This document shows, one piece after another, positions 9,473 to 18,989 of a DNA stretch of 64,000 nt (within the stretch, counting starts at the first letter, position 1; each line of letters opens with the position of its first letter). The translations under genes and the position numbers were made by a program. The stretch is from Vulcanimicrobiota bacterium. Lineage in GTDB: Bacteria > Vulcanimicrobiota > JAJTBE01. The notes beneath the pieces were generated by a model that saw only the letters and a list, made by a program, of their open reading frames with translations, was not told the origin of the DNA and made no database searches. The DNA lies in contig JAIORV010000075.1 of assembly GCA_021107945.1 (NCBI GenBank), positions 1-64,000 on the forward strand, in the 5' to 3' direction.

Positions 9473-10687
9473 ATGGCATTATTTAAATACAGCGCTCAAT
9501 CAAAAGAGGGGAGATTGGTGTCGGGAAACGTTGAAGCTGTCAATATGAATCTTGCCATTGACACACTTACCTCGGGCAGACTTAAAATTCTTGAGATCAA
9601 GCCGGTAAGTTTCTCTTTGTCATCTTTAATGCTAAAATTCACCAGAGTAAAACGAGGCTCGGTGGTTATGTTGACAAGGCGGCTTGGGACCATGCTGAAA
9701 TCCGGTCTTCCCCTGGAACGTTCTCTTCAGATCCTTTATGAGCAGGAAAACGATAATAAGCTTAAGATGGTTTTACAAGCCGTTGTACATGATATCAGAG
9801 TAGGCTCATCGTTATCCTGGTCATTAACAAAACATACCGATGTTTTTTCAAATATATTTATAAGTATGGTAAAAGTCGGTGAAACTACCGGAGATATGGC
9901 CTTGATGCTTGAAAGGTTGTCCGACTTTCTTGAGCGCGACTTGAGAGTAAGGCAACAGGCGACCTCGGCAATGACATACCCGGCATTTATTTTCGCTTTT
10001 TCAATTGCTGTCATTGTTGTAATCTTTGTTTACATCCTGCCGAGTATGCTTGAGGTCTTTACCGGAATGGAATCAAAGTTACCTATGACAACCCAGGTAA
10101 TGTTCTCAATTGTTACAACTGTCAAGAATCCATATGTTCAAATCGGTGTCATACTTGGAATTTTTTACTATACCATTTATATCAAGGATTACGTGAGAAC
10201 ACCGACCGGTAAATTTAAATTCGACAAGTTAAAACTGAGTTTTCCCTTAATTTCAAACTTAAATAAAAAACTAACAATTGCCCACTTCAGTCGGGCACTG
10301 GGAACACTCCTCTCAACAGGTATTCCTATAATGAAATCACTTGAAATCCTCATGGAATTTATGGACAATGAATACTTCAAGCAGTTGGTAGTACAGCCGC
10401 TCTATGATGGTATCAGGGAAGGAAGATCAATGTCAATGATCCTGGGAGAAATAGGATTTTTTCCTCCTATGGCCGCACAGATGATTGCTATTGGAGAATC
10501 TACAGGTGAGCTTCCCATGATGCTCTCCAAGATTTCCACTTTTTATGATATGGAGATAGTTTATTCACTGGAAACTTTTCTTAATATGATCGAACCCTTA
10601 ATGATAGGATTCATGGGACTTGTTGTTTGCTTCATTTTGATGTCGGTATTTACGCCGTTATATCAATTTATTATGAATCTGGGGTAA
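9473..10687 (+). CDS. type II secretion/type IV pilus inner-membrane platform protein GspF/PilC family
   Basis: 404 aa; MALFKYSAQSKEGRLVSGNVEA N-terminus; duplicated T2SSF domains (SGLPLERSL, STGIPIMKSL, IGESTGELPMML). Confidence 0.9.
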   Translation: MALFKYSAQSKEGRLVSGNVEAVNMNLAIDTLTSGRLKILEIKPVSFSLSSLMLKFTRVKRGSVVMLTRRLGTMLKSGLPLERSLQILYEQENDNKLKMVLQAVVHDIRVGSSLSWSLTKHTDVFSNIFISMVKVGETTGDMALMLERLSDFLERDLRVRQQATSAMTYPAFIFAFSIAVIVVIFVYILPSMLEVFTGMESKLPMTTQVMFSIVTTVKNPYVQIGVILGIFYYTIYIKDYVRTPTGKFKFDKLKLSFPLISNLNKKLTIAHFSRALGTLLSTGIPIMKSLEILMEFMDNEYFKQLVVQPLYDGIREGRSMSMILGEIGFFPPMAAQMIAIGESTGELPMMLSKISTFYDMEIVYSLETFLNMIEPLMIGFMGLVVCFILMSVFTPLYQFIMNLG

Positions 10688-10851
10688 GCAGAGGGATATG
10701 CAAGCAATTTCACTGGAATAAAATTGTCTTGAATCACACAATCCATCTAAAAAAAGAGGCGGTTTTATTTTTTCGGGAAGGAAACTTGATACGGGAAAAC
10801 AATTAACAAAGTGGTATCCTTGACATTGTTGTTTTAAAAGGAGATATAATT

Positions 10852-12171
10852 ATGCTTACCCTGAAAGATAATAAAAATAAAGAAAATAATAAAAAAAATG
10901 GAAATAACAGGCCAAAGTTGATAATTAAAGGCGGAAAGGCATTAAAAGGCGTTATAGCTGCAAATGGTGCAAAAAACGCGGCACTTCCCATTATGGCGGC
11001 TTCCATACTGGCATCAGGAAAGATTTGCCTCCAGAAAGTTCCCGACATATCGGATGTAGAGCATATGGCAAGAATTTTGCAGTTTATGGGAGCGGAGGTA
11101 CAATATAATGGAGACGGGTGTTTCATTGTTGATACATCAAATTTCTCGAAAACCCGGGCTCCTTACAAACTCGTAAAAAAACTCAACGCTTCATTCGACA
11201 TAACGGGCGCCATGGTGGCCAGGTTCGGAGAGGCGCATGTGCCTCTTCCCGGCGGATGCGTAATTGGAACGAGAGCGGTTGATATGCATCTCGAAGGATT
11301 CAGAGCCCTGGGGTGCGAAGTTGAGCAGGAGCCGGGAGGGTTCATCTCCGTAAAGGCTCGTAAGCTTGTAGGTGGAAGAGTTCATTTCAGAAGGACGTCT
11401 GTGGGTGCAACGAAAAATGTCATGATGGCCGCTGTCCTTGCAAGAGGAAAGACAATTCTTGAAAATGTGGCGAGAGAGCCTGAAGTTATTGACCTTGCAA
11501 ACTTTCTTAACTGCTGTGGCGCAGGAATAACAGGACATGGCACGGGCAGGATCGAGATACAGGGAGTCAGGAAGCTTTATCCTGATATTGAATACGAGAT
11601 TATCCCTGACAGAATTGAATCCGCAACATATCTGCTTGCAGGAGCTATAACGGGAGGAGAGGTTACGGTGAGAAATGCCGAGCCTGAATATCTAAAGACA
11701 TTCCTGCGCAAGATGAGAAAAGCAGGGCAGGACATCAAAATTGGGAATGATTACATACGCATTACCGGCGTAAAGCCCATTCAATCAGTTGGGGCGATAA
11801 TAACTGAGCCATACCCGGGGTTCCCCACCGATCTCCAGCCTCCCATGACTGCATTACTGTCGCTTTCAAATGGTACCACGCTTGTCAAAGAGAAAATTTT
11901 CAATATGAGATTCAGTTATATAGACGAGCTTCGAAGGATGGGGGCGGACTTTCAGATGGACGGCAATACTGTCATTGTGCGGGGAGTTGAAAGATTGCTG
12001 GGCGCGCCTGTCGAAGCTCCCGACATAAGAGCAGGAGGCGCATTGATTCTTGCCGCACTCTCAGCGGAAGGGAAAAGCGAAGTATATGGATTGAACTTTA
12101 TTGACAGGGGATATGAGAAAATTGAAGAGAAGCTCCGCGAAATCGGAGCTGATATTGAAAGGGTAGGATAA
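10852..12171 (+). CDS. murA: UDP-N-acetylglucosamine 1-carboxyvinyltransferase
   Basis: 439 aa; KGVIAANGAKNAALPIMAASIL, PLPGGCVIGTRAVDMHLEGF, PGFPTDLQPPMTAL. Confidence 0.95.
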   Translation: MLTLKDNKNKENNKKNGNNRPKLIIKGGKALKGVIAANGAKNAALPIMAASILASGKICLQKVPDISDVEHMARILQFMGAEVQYNGDGCFIVDTSNFSKTRAPYKLVKKLNASFDITGAMVARFGEAHVPLPGGCVIGTRAVDMHLEGFRALGCEVEQEPGGFISVKARKLVGGRVHFRRTSVGATKNVMMAAVLARGKTILENVAREPEVIDLANFLNCCGAGITGHGTGRIEIQGVRKLYPDIEYEIIPDRIESATYLLAGAITGGEVTVRNAEPEYLKTFLRKMRKAGQDIKIGNDYIRITGVKPIQSVGAIITEPYPGFPTDLQPPMTALLSLSNGTTLVKEKIFNMRFSYIDELRRMGADFQMDGNTVIVRGVERLLGAPVEAPDIRAGGALILAALSAEGKSEVYGLNFIDRGYEKIEEKLREIGADIERVG

Positions 12172-13146
12172 ATGCACATCGGAATTGATCTGGGAACTGC
12201 GTCGGTTCTTGTCTATGTCGAGGGTAAGAATATTGTTGTCAACGAGCCCTCGGTTGTTGCCATGGACAGGAAAACACGTGCGATAAAGGCTGTGGGCGCA
12301 GAGGCGAAGAAAATGCTGGGGAAGACACATCCCAACATAATCGCGCTGAGACCTTTGAGGGATGGTGTTATTGCCGATTTCAACGCCACAGAAAAAATGT
12401 TGAAATATTTTATCAAGAAAGTATGCTCATACAGAGTCTTGTTTTTTAAGCCGGTTGTAGTAATATGCGTACCCGCCCAGGTTACGAACGTGGAGAGTCG
12501 GGCAGTAAAAGAAGCCGCGCTGTCAGCGGGAGCGAAACAGGCATTTCTCATCCAGGAGCCGATGGCGGCGGCTATCGGTGCAGGTTTGAATGTCGATGAT
12601 CCCGTGGGAAATATGGTCGTGGATATTGGCGGTGGCACAACAGATGTCGCCGTGATTTCCCTTGGAGGCATTGTTGTGGGCGACTCAATCAGGGTTGCCG
12701 GGCATAAGATGGATGACGCCATAGTCCGATATCTTAGAAAATCATATAATCTCCTGGTTGGGGAGCAGACTGCTGAGGCAATCAAGTTCAAACTTGGAGG
12801 CATTAGGCAAGACAGGGAATCTGAAGCTCTTGAAATAAGGGGAAGAGACCTTATCGAGGGTTTGCCCAAAACAATTCTGGTAGAGCCTGAAGAAGTAATG
12901 GAGGCTCTTGATGAGCCTATTAACTCGATAATTGAAACGACAAAATCTGTGCTTGAAAGGACGCCCCCGGAATTGGTTTCCGACATCATAGAGCGGGGCA
13001 TCGTCCTGACGGGCGGTGGAGCGCTTCTTGCAGGACTGGACAAGAAAATTGCCTGCGCAATAGGAATACCTGTCCGGGTAACAGACAACCCCATTTCCTG
13101 TGTTGTAATAGGAACAGGAAAGGCATTTAACAGGAAAAAGTATTGA
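12172..13146 (+). CDS. mreB: rod shape-determining protein MreB/Mbl family
   Basis: 324 aa actin-like; IGIDLGTASVLVYVEGKNIVVNEPSVVA, VVDIGGGTTDVAVISLGGIV, VLTGGGALLAGLD; starts immediately after murA stop. Confidence 0.93.
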   Translation: MHIGIDLGTASVLVYVEGKNIVVNEPSVVAMDRKTRAIKAVGAEAKKMLGKTHPNIIALRPLRDGVIADFNATEKMLKYFIKKVCSYRVLFFKPVVVICVPAQVTNVESRAVKEAALSAGAKQAFLIQEPMAAAIGAGLNVDDPVGNMVVDIGGGTTDVAVISLGGIVVGDSIRVAGHKMDDAIVRYLRKSYNLLVGEQTAEAIKFKLGGIRQDRESEALEIRGRDLIEGLPKTILVEPEEVMEALDEPINSIIETTKSVLERTPPELVSDIIERGIVLTGGGALLAGLDKKIACAIGIPVRVTDNPISCVVIGTGKAFNRKKY

Positions 13147-13189
13147 GAAAAGTTAACCGGGAAAATAATTTGGAGGAGGATTGAGTGAA

Positions 13190-14116
13190 ATGAAAAGAAA
13201 CAAGAAAGTATTAATATCCCTGTTAATAGGGGTTTTATGTTTTATTTTCCTGACTCCCGACCGGGCTTTTGCCAAGAAGACAAGAAAACTTCTACGCGCT
13301 GATACAAAGATAAATAGTGTCGTATATAAGAGGAATACATATGTCGAACTTTTTTCAAACGGGCGTGTTTCATATGGGATTCCGAGAAACAGAGTGCGTT
13401 TCAAAACAGCTCGGAAAGATGTCGGCTATTTAAAAGCCGGTAGTCTCATGTCATTTTATTCGAGTGGGCGTTTGAAATCAGGCACACTACATGAGAATTT
13501 CAAATATAGGGGTTTTTATTTCCAAAAAGGCAGATACATTAAATTTTACAGTAACGGCAGGGTTCAAAAAGGCACTTTATACAGGAATACACGAATAAAA
13601 ATCAATCAATACTACAAACTGGTCTTCAGGAAATATAAGGAAATTACATTCCACTCAAACGGACAGGTGGAGACAGGTATTCTCTATAAATCCGTTGCTG
13701 TCGGTAAAAAAAATATAAATTCCGGTAGAAAAGTAATAATTTCAAAAGATGGAAAAACAATTAAATATAAAGATCGCGATGGAAATTTTCGCAAACTTTA
13801 CCTCGTTTACTTGCCCCGCAATAGTGTTAATGTGTCAGGAGAATACAAGGTGGCGGGACCCTGGGGAATCATGGTGTTTAAACAAAATGGGTCAGAAGTT
13901 ACGGGATATTACAAACATCAAAAAGGCAAAATCAGCGGCACTATCCGTGGAAATGTTTTGACCTGCAGATGGTCTGAAGAGCCGACATATAAGCCTCCAC
14001 GAGACGCGGGAGATATGCATATCATATTTAACAAGGATGGCTCCGGCTTCAAGGGAACCTGGAGATATGGCTTTTCCGGCAAGTGGACACACAAAATAGA
14101 AGGAAAAAGGAAATAA
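13190..14116 (+). CDS. secreted protein with MORN-like repeats
   Basis: Signal peptide; repeated F(Y/H)SNGRVxxGxLY units; start taken at internal ATG 13190 (ORF track starts at 13181). Confidence 0.6.
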   Translation: MKRNKKVLISLLIGVLCFIFLTPDRAFAKKTRKLLRADTKINSVVYKRNTYVELFSNGRVSYGIPRNRVRFKTARKDVGYLKAGSLMSFYSSGRLKSGTLHENFKYRGFYFQKGRYIKFYSNGRVQKGTLYRNTRIKINQYYKLVFRKYKEITFHSNGQVETGILYKSVAVGKKNINSGRKVIISKDGKTIKYKDRDGNFRKLYLVYLPRNSVNVSGEYKVAGPWGIMVFKQNGSEVTGYYKHQKGKISGTIRGNVLTCRWSEEPTYKPPRDAGDMHIIFNKDGSGFKGTWRYGFSGKWTHKIEGKRK

Positions 14117-14207
14117 CACGAATTAAAACAATATAATAAAGAGGATTTTTTAAGCGTCAAAAAGAAACCTCGAATTGTTATTTTCAAGAGAAGGAGCTCC
14201 CCGATTT

Positions 14208-14801
14208 ATGGAAAGTTATGTAGGGCAGTTATTTACAATACTTATAAGTGCTATATTAATTAATAATTTCGTATTAACACGCTTTCTTGGGCTTTGCACA
14301 CTCTTCGGCGTGTCGAAGAAGGTTGAGCCTTCCATTGGACTGGGATTCGCAGTCGTTTTTGTGATGGGCTGTTCATCCCTGCTGTGCGCATTGCTTTTTA
14401 AGTATGTGCTTATTCCTCTTAAACTTGAGTTTCTTAATATCGTCGTATTCATAATCGTTATCGCTTCATTTGTCCAACTGGTGGAAATATACTCAAGGAA
14501 AATGATGCCAAAGCTCTTTAAATCCCTTGGTGTATATCTTATACTGACTGCAACAAACTGCGCAGTATTGTTCTCACCACTGTTCAACGTGCAGAAAAAT
14601 TATGACGTATTACAAAGCACACTTTACGGCATAGCGGGTGGAATCGGATTCGGACTTGCGATAGTTCTTCTCTCTTTCATCAGGGAGAGGCTCGATCTTT
14701 GTGAAGTACCCGAACCGTTGAAAGGTATGCCCATTGCATTTATAACAACGGGACTGATGGCTATTGCATTTATGGGTTTCACCGGATTAATCAAGCTATA
14801 G
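14208..14801 (+). CDS. rnfA: electron transport complex subunit RnfA/RsxA
   Basis: MESYVGQLFTILISAILINNFVLTRFLGLCTLFGVSKK; SD aaggag; start set at ATG 14208. Confidence 0.92.
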   Translation: MESYVGQLFTILISAILINNFVLTRFLGLCTLFGVSKKVEPSIGLGFAVVFVMGCSSLLCALLFKYVLIPLKLEFLNIVVFIIVIASFVQLVEIYSRKMMPKLFKSLGVYLILTATNCAVLFSPLFNVQKNYDVLQSTLYGIAGGIGFGLAIVLLSFIRERLDLCEVPEPLKGMPIAFITTGLMAIAFMGFTGLIKL

Positions 14802-14815
14802 GAGTTGGGATATAG

Positions 14816-15628
14816 ATGGAATTTGATATGATTGCATTGATCAAGGTTCTGGGTGCCATCGGAGGTGTCGGCGTTTTTATGGGAGCCGGCCTTGCGGCAG
14901 CCGCCCAGAAGTTTAAAGTTATAATAGATCCGAGAATCGAGGAGGCCACAGAAGCGCTTCCCGGAATAAATTGCGGAGCATGTGGATATGCGGGATGTGG
15001 CTCGTATGCGGAAGCCGTTGTTGAAAATGAGGAAATACCCGCGAATTTGTGCACTCCGGGAGGAGAGAAGGTTGCCGATAAACTTGCCGGAATAACCGGA
15101 AAGAAGGCAGGTACTAAAGAGAGAATGGTGGCAATCCTCCGCTGTGTACAGGATCAATCGAAGGCCGCACCCATGAAATACCAATATCACGGAGTAGAAA
15201 GCTGTGCCTCGGAGGACACCCTCCACAAGGGAGCATACACCTGCTCCTTCGCCTGCATGGGGCTTGGCGATTGCGTCAGGATATGTCCCGTGGATGCAAT
15301 CACAATGAAAAAAGGAAGGCCTGTCATTGATCCCGATAAATGTATCGCATGTGGATTATGTGTAAAAACATGCCCCAGAGACGTTCTCACTCTTGCACCC
15401 TATCCCGGCAGAGTACAGGTATATTGCAGAAATACAAAACCGCCAAAAGAAAAGAGAAAAATTTGCCCCTCGGTATGTATAGGCTGTTCCATTTGCAAGA
15501 GAAAATGCCCGCATGATGCTATTGAGATGAAAGATTTCGTGGCGATAATTGACCATGAAAAATGCCCGCCCGATTGCCCGAGGCCTTGTGTAGAAAAATG
15601 TCCGACGGGGGCAATACTGGCGAGGTAG
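14816..15628 (+). CDS. rnfB: electron transport complex subunit RnfB, multi-[4Fe-4S] protein
   Basis: EALPGINCGACGYAGCGSYAEAVV...LCTPGG cluster domain plus several CxxCxxC ferredoxin motifs. Confidence 0.93.
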   Translation: MEFDMIALIKVLGAIGGVGVFMGAGLAAAAQKFKVIIDPRIEEATEALPGINCGACGYAGCGSYAEAVVENEEIPANLCTPGGEKVADKLAGITGKKAGTKERMVAILRCVQDQSKAAPMKYQYHGVESCASEDTLHKGAYTCSFACMGLGDCVRICPVDAITMKKGRPVIDPDKCIACGLCVKTCPRDVLTLAPYPGRVQVYCRNTKPPKEKRKICPSVCIGCSICKRKCPHDAIEMKDFVAIIDHEKCPPDCPRPCVEKCPTGAILAR

Positions 15629-15650
15629 GTTATTTAACTCAATATGCCGG

Positions 15651-16541
15651 TTATTTCAGCCTGAATTTGTAAATTAAATCCAATTGATTTTCGGGAACAA
15701 TATCCCTTATGTTCTCTTCAAGCTTCTTCTTTGTGCTTCCACTTGCTACCACTGTTTCATATAGTATAGCAAAATGCCCCCTCATATCCTCTTCTTTTAA
15801 TGCTTTCTTGATTTTTCTGGCATGGATTTTTCCCATTGTCTGATAAAACAGCACAAATAAACCATGGCTTTTCGAGCCAAGCTCCTCAATCTCTTCCCAA
15901 AAGAAGTCGCGGTTCTCCCTTGTACTGAGGTAATATTCAAGCATCCTCTCATCCTTTGATTCCGCACCTTTTCCGTCAAATGGAAGAGAGGTTATTATCC
16001 CATATTTCGCCTTTGCCATTTTGTATGTGTCGTCAAGATCCCTTTTTATTCCTCCTCCCATTACTACCCTATAGAGACAAACAAGACCATCCCATATTAT
16101 TTTGTCTTTATAAGGAAGAATCGCGGTTTCCACTACAGCGGGTAAATCCAAAAAGAATTTCTCCTGGATAAGATCAATGATTTCATTGTTGAGTCCAAGT
16201 ACCCCGTATGCCTTGCAATCTTTTTCCTGGCTCAGCAATATGGTATGTTTTTTCAGGTCGCGATATACGACAAATTTCCCGAGTATCATATGCTTCCAGC
16301 TTTTAACAATTTCAAGGTCTTTACCGGCAATTCCATAAGGATTTGTTTCAATGAATTCATCAAGGAAATGTTTGTTTTGGGCAAAAAAATCTCTTGCTTC
16401 CGTCATCGCTGACACAATAAGCTCGGGGCTGTCCTTTAAACTTAATATATCCGGTATATTTTCATTCTTTGTACTTATATAATTTAGAAAAAGTTCATAG
16501 AGAGAAATAAATTTGTTCACATCATTCTCTTTTAATATCAT
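15651..16541 (-). CDS. hypothetical protein
   Basis: 296-aa ORF with compositional bias matching neighbouring genes; no family recognised. Confidence 0.5.
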   Translation of the reverse strand: MILKENDVNKFISLYELFLNYISTKNENIPDILSLKDSPELIVSAMTEARDFFAQNKHFLDEFIETNPYGIAGKDLEIVKSWKHMILGKFVVYRDLKKHTILLSQEKDCKAYGVLGLNNEIIDLIQEKFFLDLPAVVETAILPYKDKIIWDGLVCLYRVVMGGGIKRDLDDTYKMAKAKYGIITSLPFDGKGAESKDERMLEYYLSTRENRDFFWEEIEELGSKSHGLFVLFYQTMGKIHARKIKKALKEEDMRGHFAILYETVVASGSTKKKLEENIRDIVPENQLDLIYKFRLK

Positions 16542-16560
16542 AATAGAATCTCCATAATAT

Positions 16561-16643
16561 ATAGAATACTGATTCTCACATTAAACATTGAAAGGGTTTT
16601 GACCTTCAAGACGTAATAACTTCCATTACATTGCATTCTTATT
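16561..16643. repeat. left copy of ~80-bp direct repeat flanking the HEPN/MNT module
   Basis: Matches 17502-17584 at offset 941 with a 33-nt identical core ATTAAACATTGAAAGGGTTTTGACCTTCAAGAC. Confidence 0.9.
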
Positions 16644-17037
16644 CGTATATTATTCCTTCCGCCCAGTTTAATACGGTTTCGGCAATATTGACAGCTTGTT
16701 CGTATTCGTCTTTCGTAACAGGTTCGAAGACTCCAGGATAGCGGGTTTCAACTGCATAATAAGTTAATTCCGCTGAAACCCTGACACTATCAGGAACATC
16801 TATTCCATTGCTCTCCAGTGAAATAATTAATTCTCCCAGGTCATGGACATATCGGAACTCTATCCCAAAATGAATAAATATTGCCTTGATTGCCTTCTCA
16901 GCAGCTTGCTGAGCATCAAAACAAAAATCCTCAAAATATGAGCCTTCAGGCTTTTCTGCTTTTGCACGTAGAAGATTACCTCTGGCTCGCTTTAACCATT
17001 GTTCAGCGGTACCTGGAACGGGCAGGTCAGGCTGCAT
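16639..17037 (-). CDS. HEPN domain protein
   Basis: DFCFDAQQAAEKAIKAIFIHFG...HDLGEL...ETRYPG HEPN-family pattern; start may be 17037 (MQPDL) or 17061; overlaps MNT gene. Confidence 0.85.
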   Translation of the reverse strand: MQPDLPVPGTAEQWLKRARGNLLRAKAEKPEGSYFEDFCFDAQQAAEKAIKAIFIHFGIEFRYVHDLGELIISLESNGIDVPDSVRVSAELTYYAVETRYPGVFEPVTKDEYEQAVNIAETVLNWAEGIIYE

Positions 17038-17347
17038 GATATACCTCTCTCCCTTCTTCAAGCGCAGATTTAATGACCAGTCCTATAGAATTACGATATT
17101 TTATTGTATCTGTTTGCGTGACAACAACAATATCCTTTGCAAAGCCAAAACCCGGAAGATTGCGATAAAGAAGTTGAGCGGTCTTTCGTCTATGTGTTCC
17201 ATCGGGCATAATTATAAGGAGATCTATATCACTGTTTCTTTTCATAGTGCCACGGGCAGCAGAACCGAAAAGAACAATGCGAATTGGATGAACAAATTCA
17301 ACGATTTTTTGAACTATTTCCTCTAATTTTTTGTCATCTAGCTTCAT
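17027..17347 (-). CDS. nucleotidyltransferase (MNT) domain protein
   Basis: LFGSAARGTMKRNSDIDLLI = GSX10DXD; ORF extends to 17416 but the ATG at 17347 (MKLDDKKLEEIV) looks likelier. Confidence 0.87.
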   Translation of the reverse strand: MKLDDKKLEEIVQKIVEFVHPIRIVLFGSAARGTMKRNSDIDLLIIMPDGTHRRKTAQLLYRNLPGFGFAKDIVVVTQTDTIKYRNSIGLVIKSALEEGREVYHAA

Positions 17348-17501
17348 TGGCAGAAGCTCCTTTTTTAATCTGGCATAATCCCACAGACCGGGGAGCTTCA
17401 AGAGCAAGAATGACACAACAATTGAATCAATTATCAGCCGCCCGATTCAGTCCGTAAAAATGCATAACTTGTTTCGGAATGACGTTTGCGTAAGTCCAAA
17501 T

Positions 17502-17584
17502 TTATAATACCGACTCTCATATTAAACATTGAAAGGGTTTTGACCTTCAAGACATAATAACTTCCATAACATTGAATTCTAATC
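17502..17584. repeat. right copy of ~80-bp direct repeat flanking the HEPN/MNT module
   Basis: See 16561-16643; 33-nt identical core at 17521-17553. Confidence 0.9.
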
Positions 17585-17603
17585 AGGGGAATTATTTATT
17601 ACC

Positions 17604-18989
17604 TTGCAATTATCGAAAAACGGGGGGAATACTATTATTAATAAATATTTATTCAGAATTCTTCCGGTATTTCTATTGTTATTAGTGTTTTTATCAGTTT
17701 CTTGCTTGTCTTATGCAAAAACGATCGAGCCAGATAAACCGGAAAATGAAAAAACACTGAAAAGATACGAGATAAAAGAGGCCAAAGACAATTATAGAAA
17801 AGCGGTCAGACTCATCAAAAACCGTGATTACCATATGGCGGAGGGTTTTCTTTTAAAAACGATTGAGGCCGATGTTGATTTCGCCCCGGCATACATCGAA
17901 CTTGGAAATGTTTATTATCATCTGAACAGGTTCCCGGAAGCGGAGCGAAATCTGAATACGGCTCTAAAGATAAATGACAGGTTTGACAGGGCATACTATT
18001 TTCTCGCCCTTACCGATTTCAAACAACGCAGGCTCAAAACGGCAGAAAAGCATATTAAAAAGGCAATTAAAATCAATCCAAACAAGTCGGTCTATCATTA
18101 TCTCCTGGGTTCGATTCTGTCGGAAAATGGTAAATACCTCAAAGCAATTACAACGCTTAAGAATTCACTGGAGATTGACCCGGGAAACAACTCGGCAAGA
18201 GCCTCCCTCTCGCTTTGCTACTTGAACCTTGGAATGTTCAAGGATGCAGGCAGGGAGATAGAAACCGCATTGAAAGGAGACCCGGGATGCTATAACGCCC
18301 TTCTTGTGAAGGGAATTATACTTGCAAGATTGGGCAGGCAGGACACCGCATATTTATTTTTTCAAAAAGCCGCTCGCGTATCTCCTGATGAGCCTGAAAC
18401 ATATTACAATATGGCTCTTATTGACATCAAGAGAAAACAAAGAGGACAGGCTGAATATCATCTGCTTAAATCAATGGAGCTTGATAAATATAATACGAAA
18501 CCTTACATAGCTCTGGGGAGGCTTTATTCCTCCGAAAAACGTTTTGAGGATGCGCTAAGGTTGCTTGAAAAAGGGAAAAATCTGGATCCCGATAATTCCG
18601 AAGTATATCTTGAGATCGGTGTATTGAAGCTTTCCATGGGAAAGGTGGCTGACGCGGCGGCGTCCCTTGAAAAGGGTGTTCTTATTGATCCGGATAATGC
18701 CGTGATGAGAAACGCTCTGGGCTCCGCGTATAAAACCCTGGGTAAATACAAGGAAGCTCTTGAAGAATACAACAGGGCAGTTGCGCTTGATCCAAATCTT
18801 GCAATTGTCTATTATAATATGGGAAACCTTTTTGAGGAGCGAGGGATGATTCCGGAGGCGATAGAGAATTTCAGTAAGTATATCGAGGTCTATCCCGCCG
18901 AGAAAGATGCGGAAATAGTGAGAAAACGGATTGAGATTCTTGAAGAATCCAGAAAGTTAAAAAGAGCGGGATCATCCGATAAGAAATAA
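17604..18989 (+). CDS. exported TPR-repeat protein
   Basis: 461 aa; signal sequence and about ten TPR units (e.g. PDNAVMRNALGSAYKTLGKYKEALEEYNRAVALDP). Confidence 0.85.
   Translation: MQLSKNGGNTIINKYLFRILPVFLLLLVFLSVSCLSYAKTIEPDKPENEKTLKRYEIKEAKDNYRKAVRLIKNRDYHMAEGFLLKTIEADVDFAPAYIELGNVYYHLNRFPEAERNLNTALKINDRFDRAYYFLALTDFKQRRLKTAEKHIKKAIKINPNKSVYHYLLGSILSENGKYLKAITTLKNSLEIDPGNNSARASLSLCYLNLGMFKDAGREIETALKGDPGCYNALLVKGIILARLGRQDTAYLFFQKAARVSPDEPETYYNMALIDIKRKQRGQAEYHLLKSMELDKYNTKPYIALGRLYSSEKRFEDALRLLEKGKNLDPDNSEVYLEIGVLKLSMGKVADAAASLEKGVLIDPDNAVMRNALGSAYKTLGKYKEALEEYNRAVALDPNLAIVYYNMGNLFEERGMIPEAIENFSKYIEVYPAEKDAEIVRKRIEILEESRKLKRAGSSDKK

Noticed and set aside
12213-13094. 293-aa ORF antisense to mreB
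   Set aside because: Shadow ORF of a conserved gene, with Ser/Pro/Ile-rich composition typical of antisense frames.
14624-15226. 200-aa ORF antisense to rnfA/rnfB
   Set aside because: Antisense shadow frame over a well-supported pair of genes.
14208-15628. Complete Rnf complex operon
   Set aside because: Only rnfA and rnfB are present; neighbours are unrelated.
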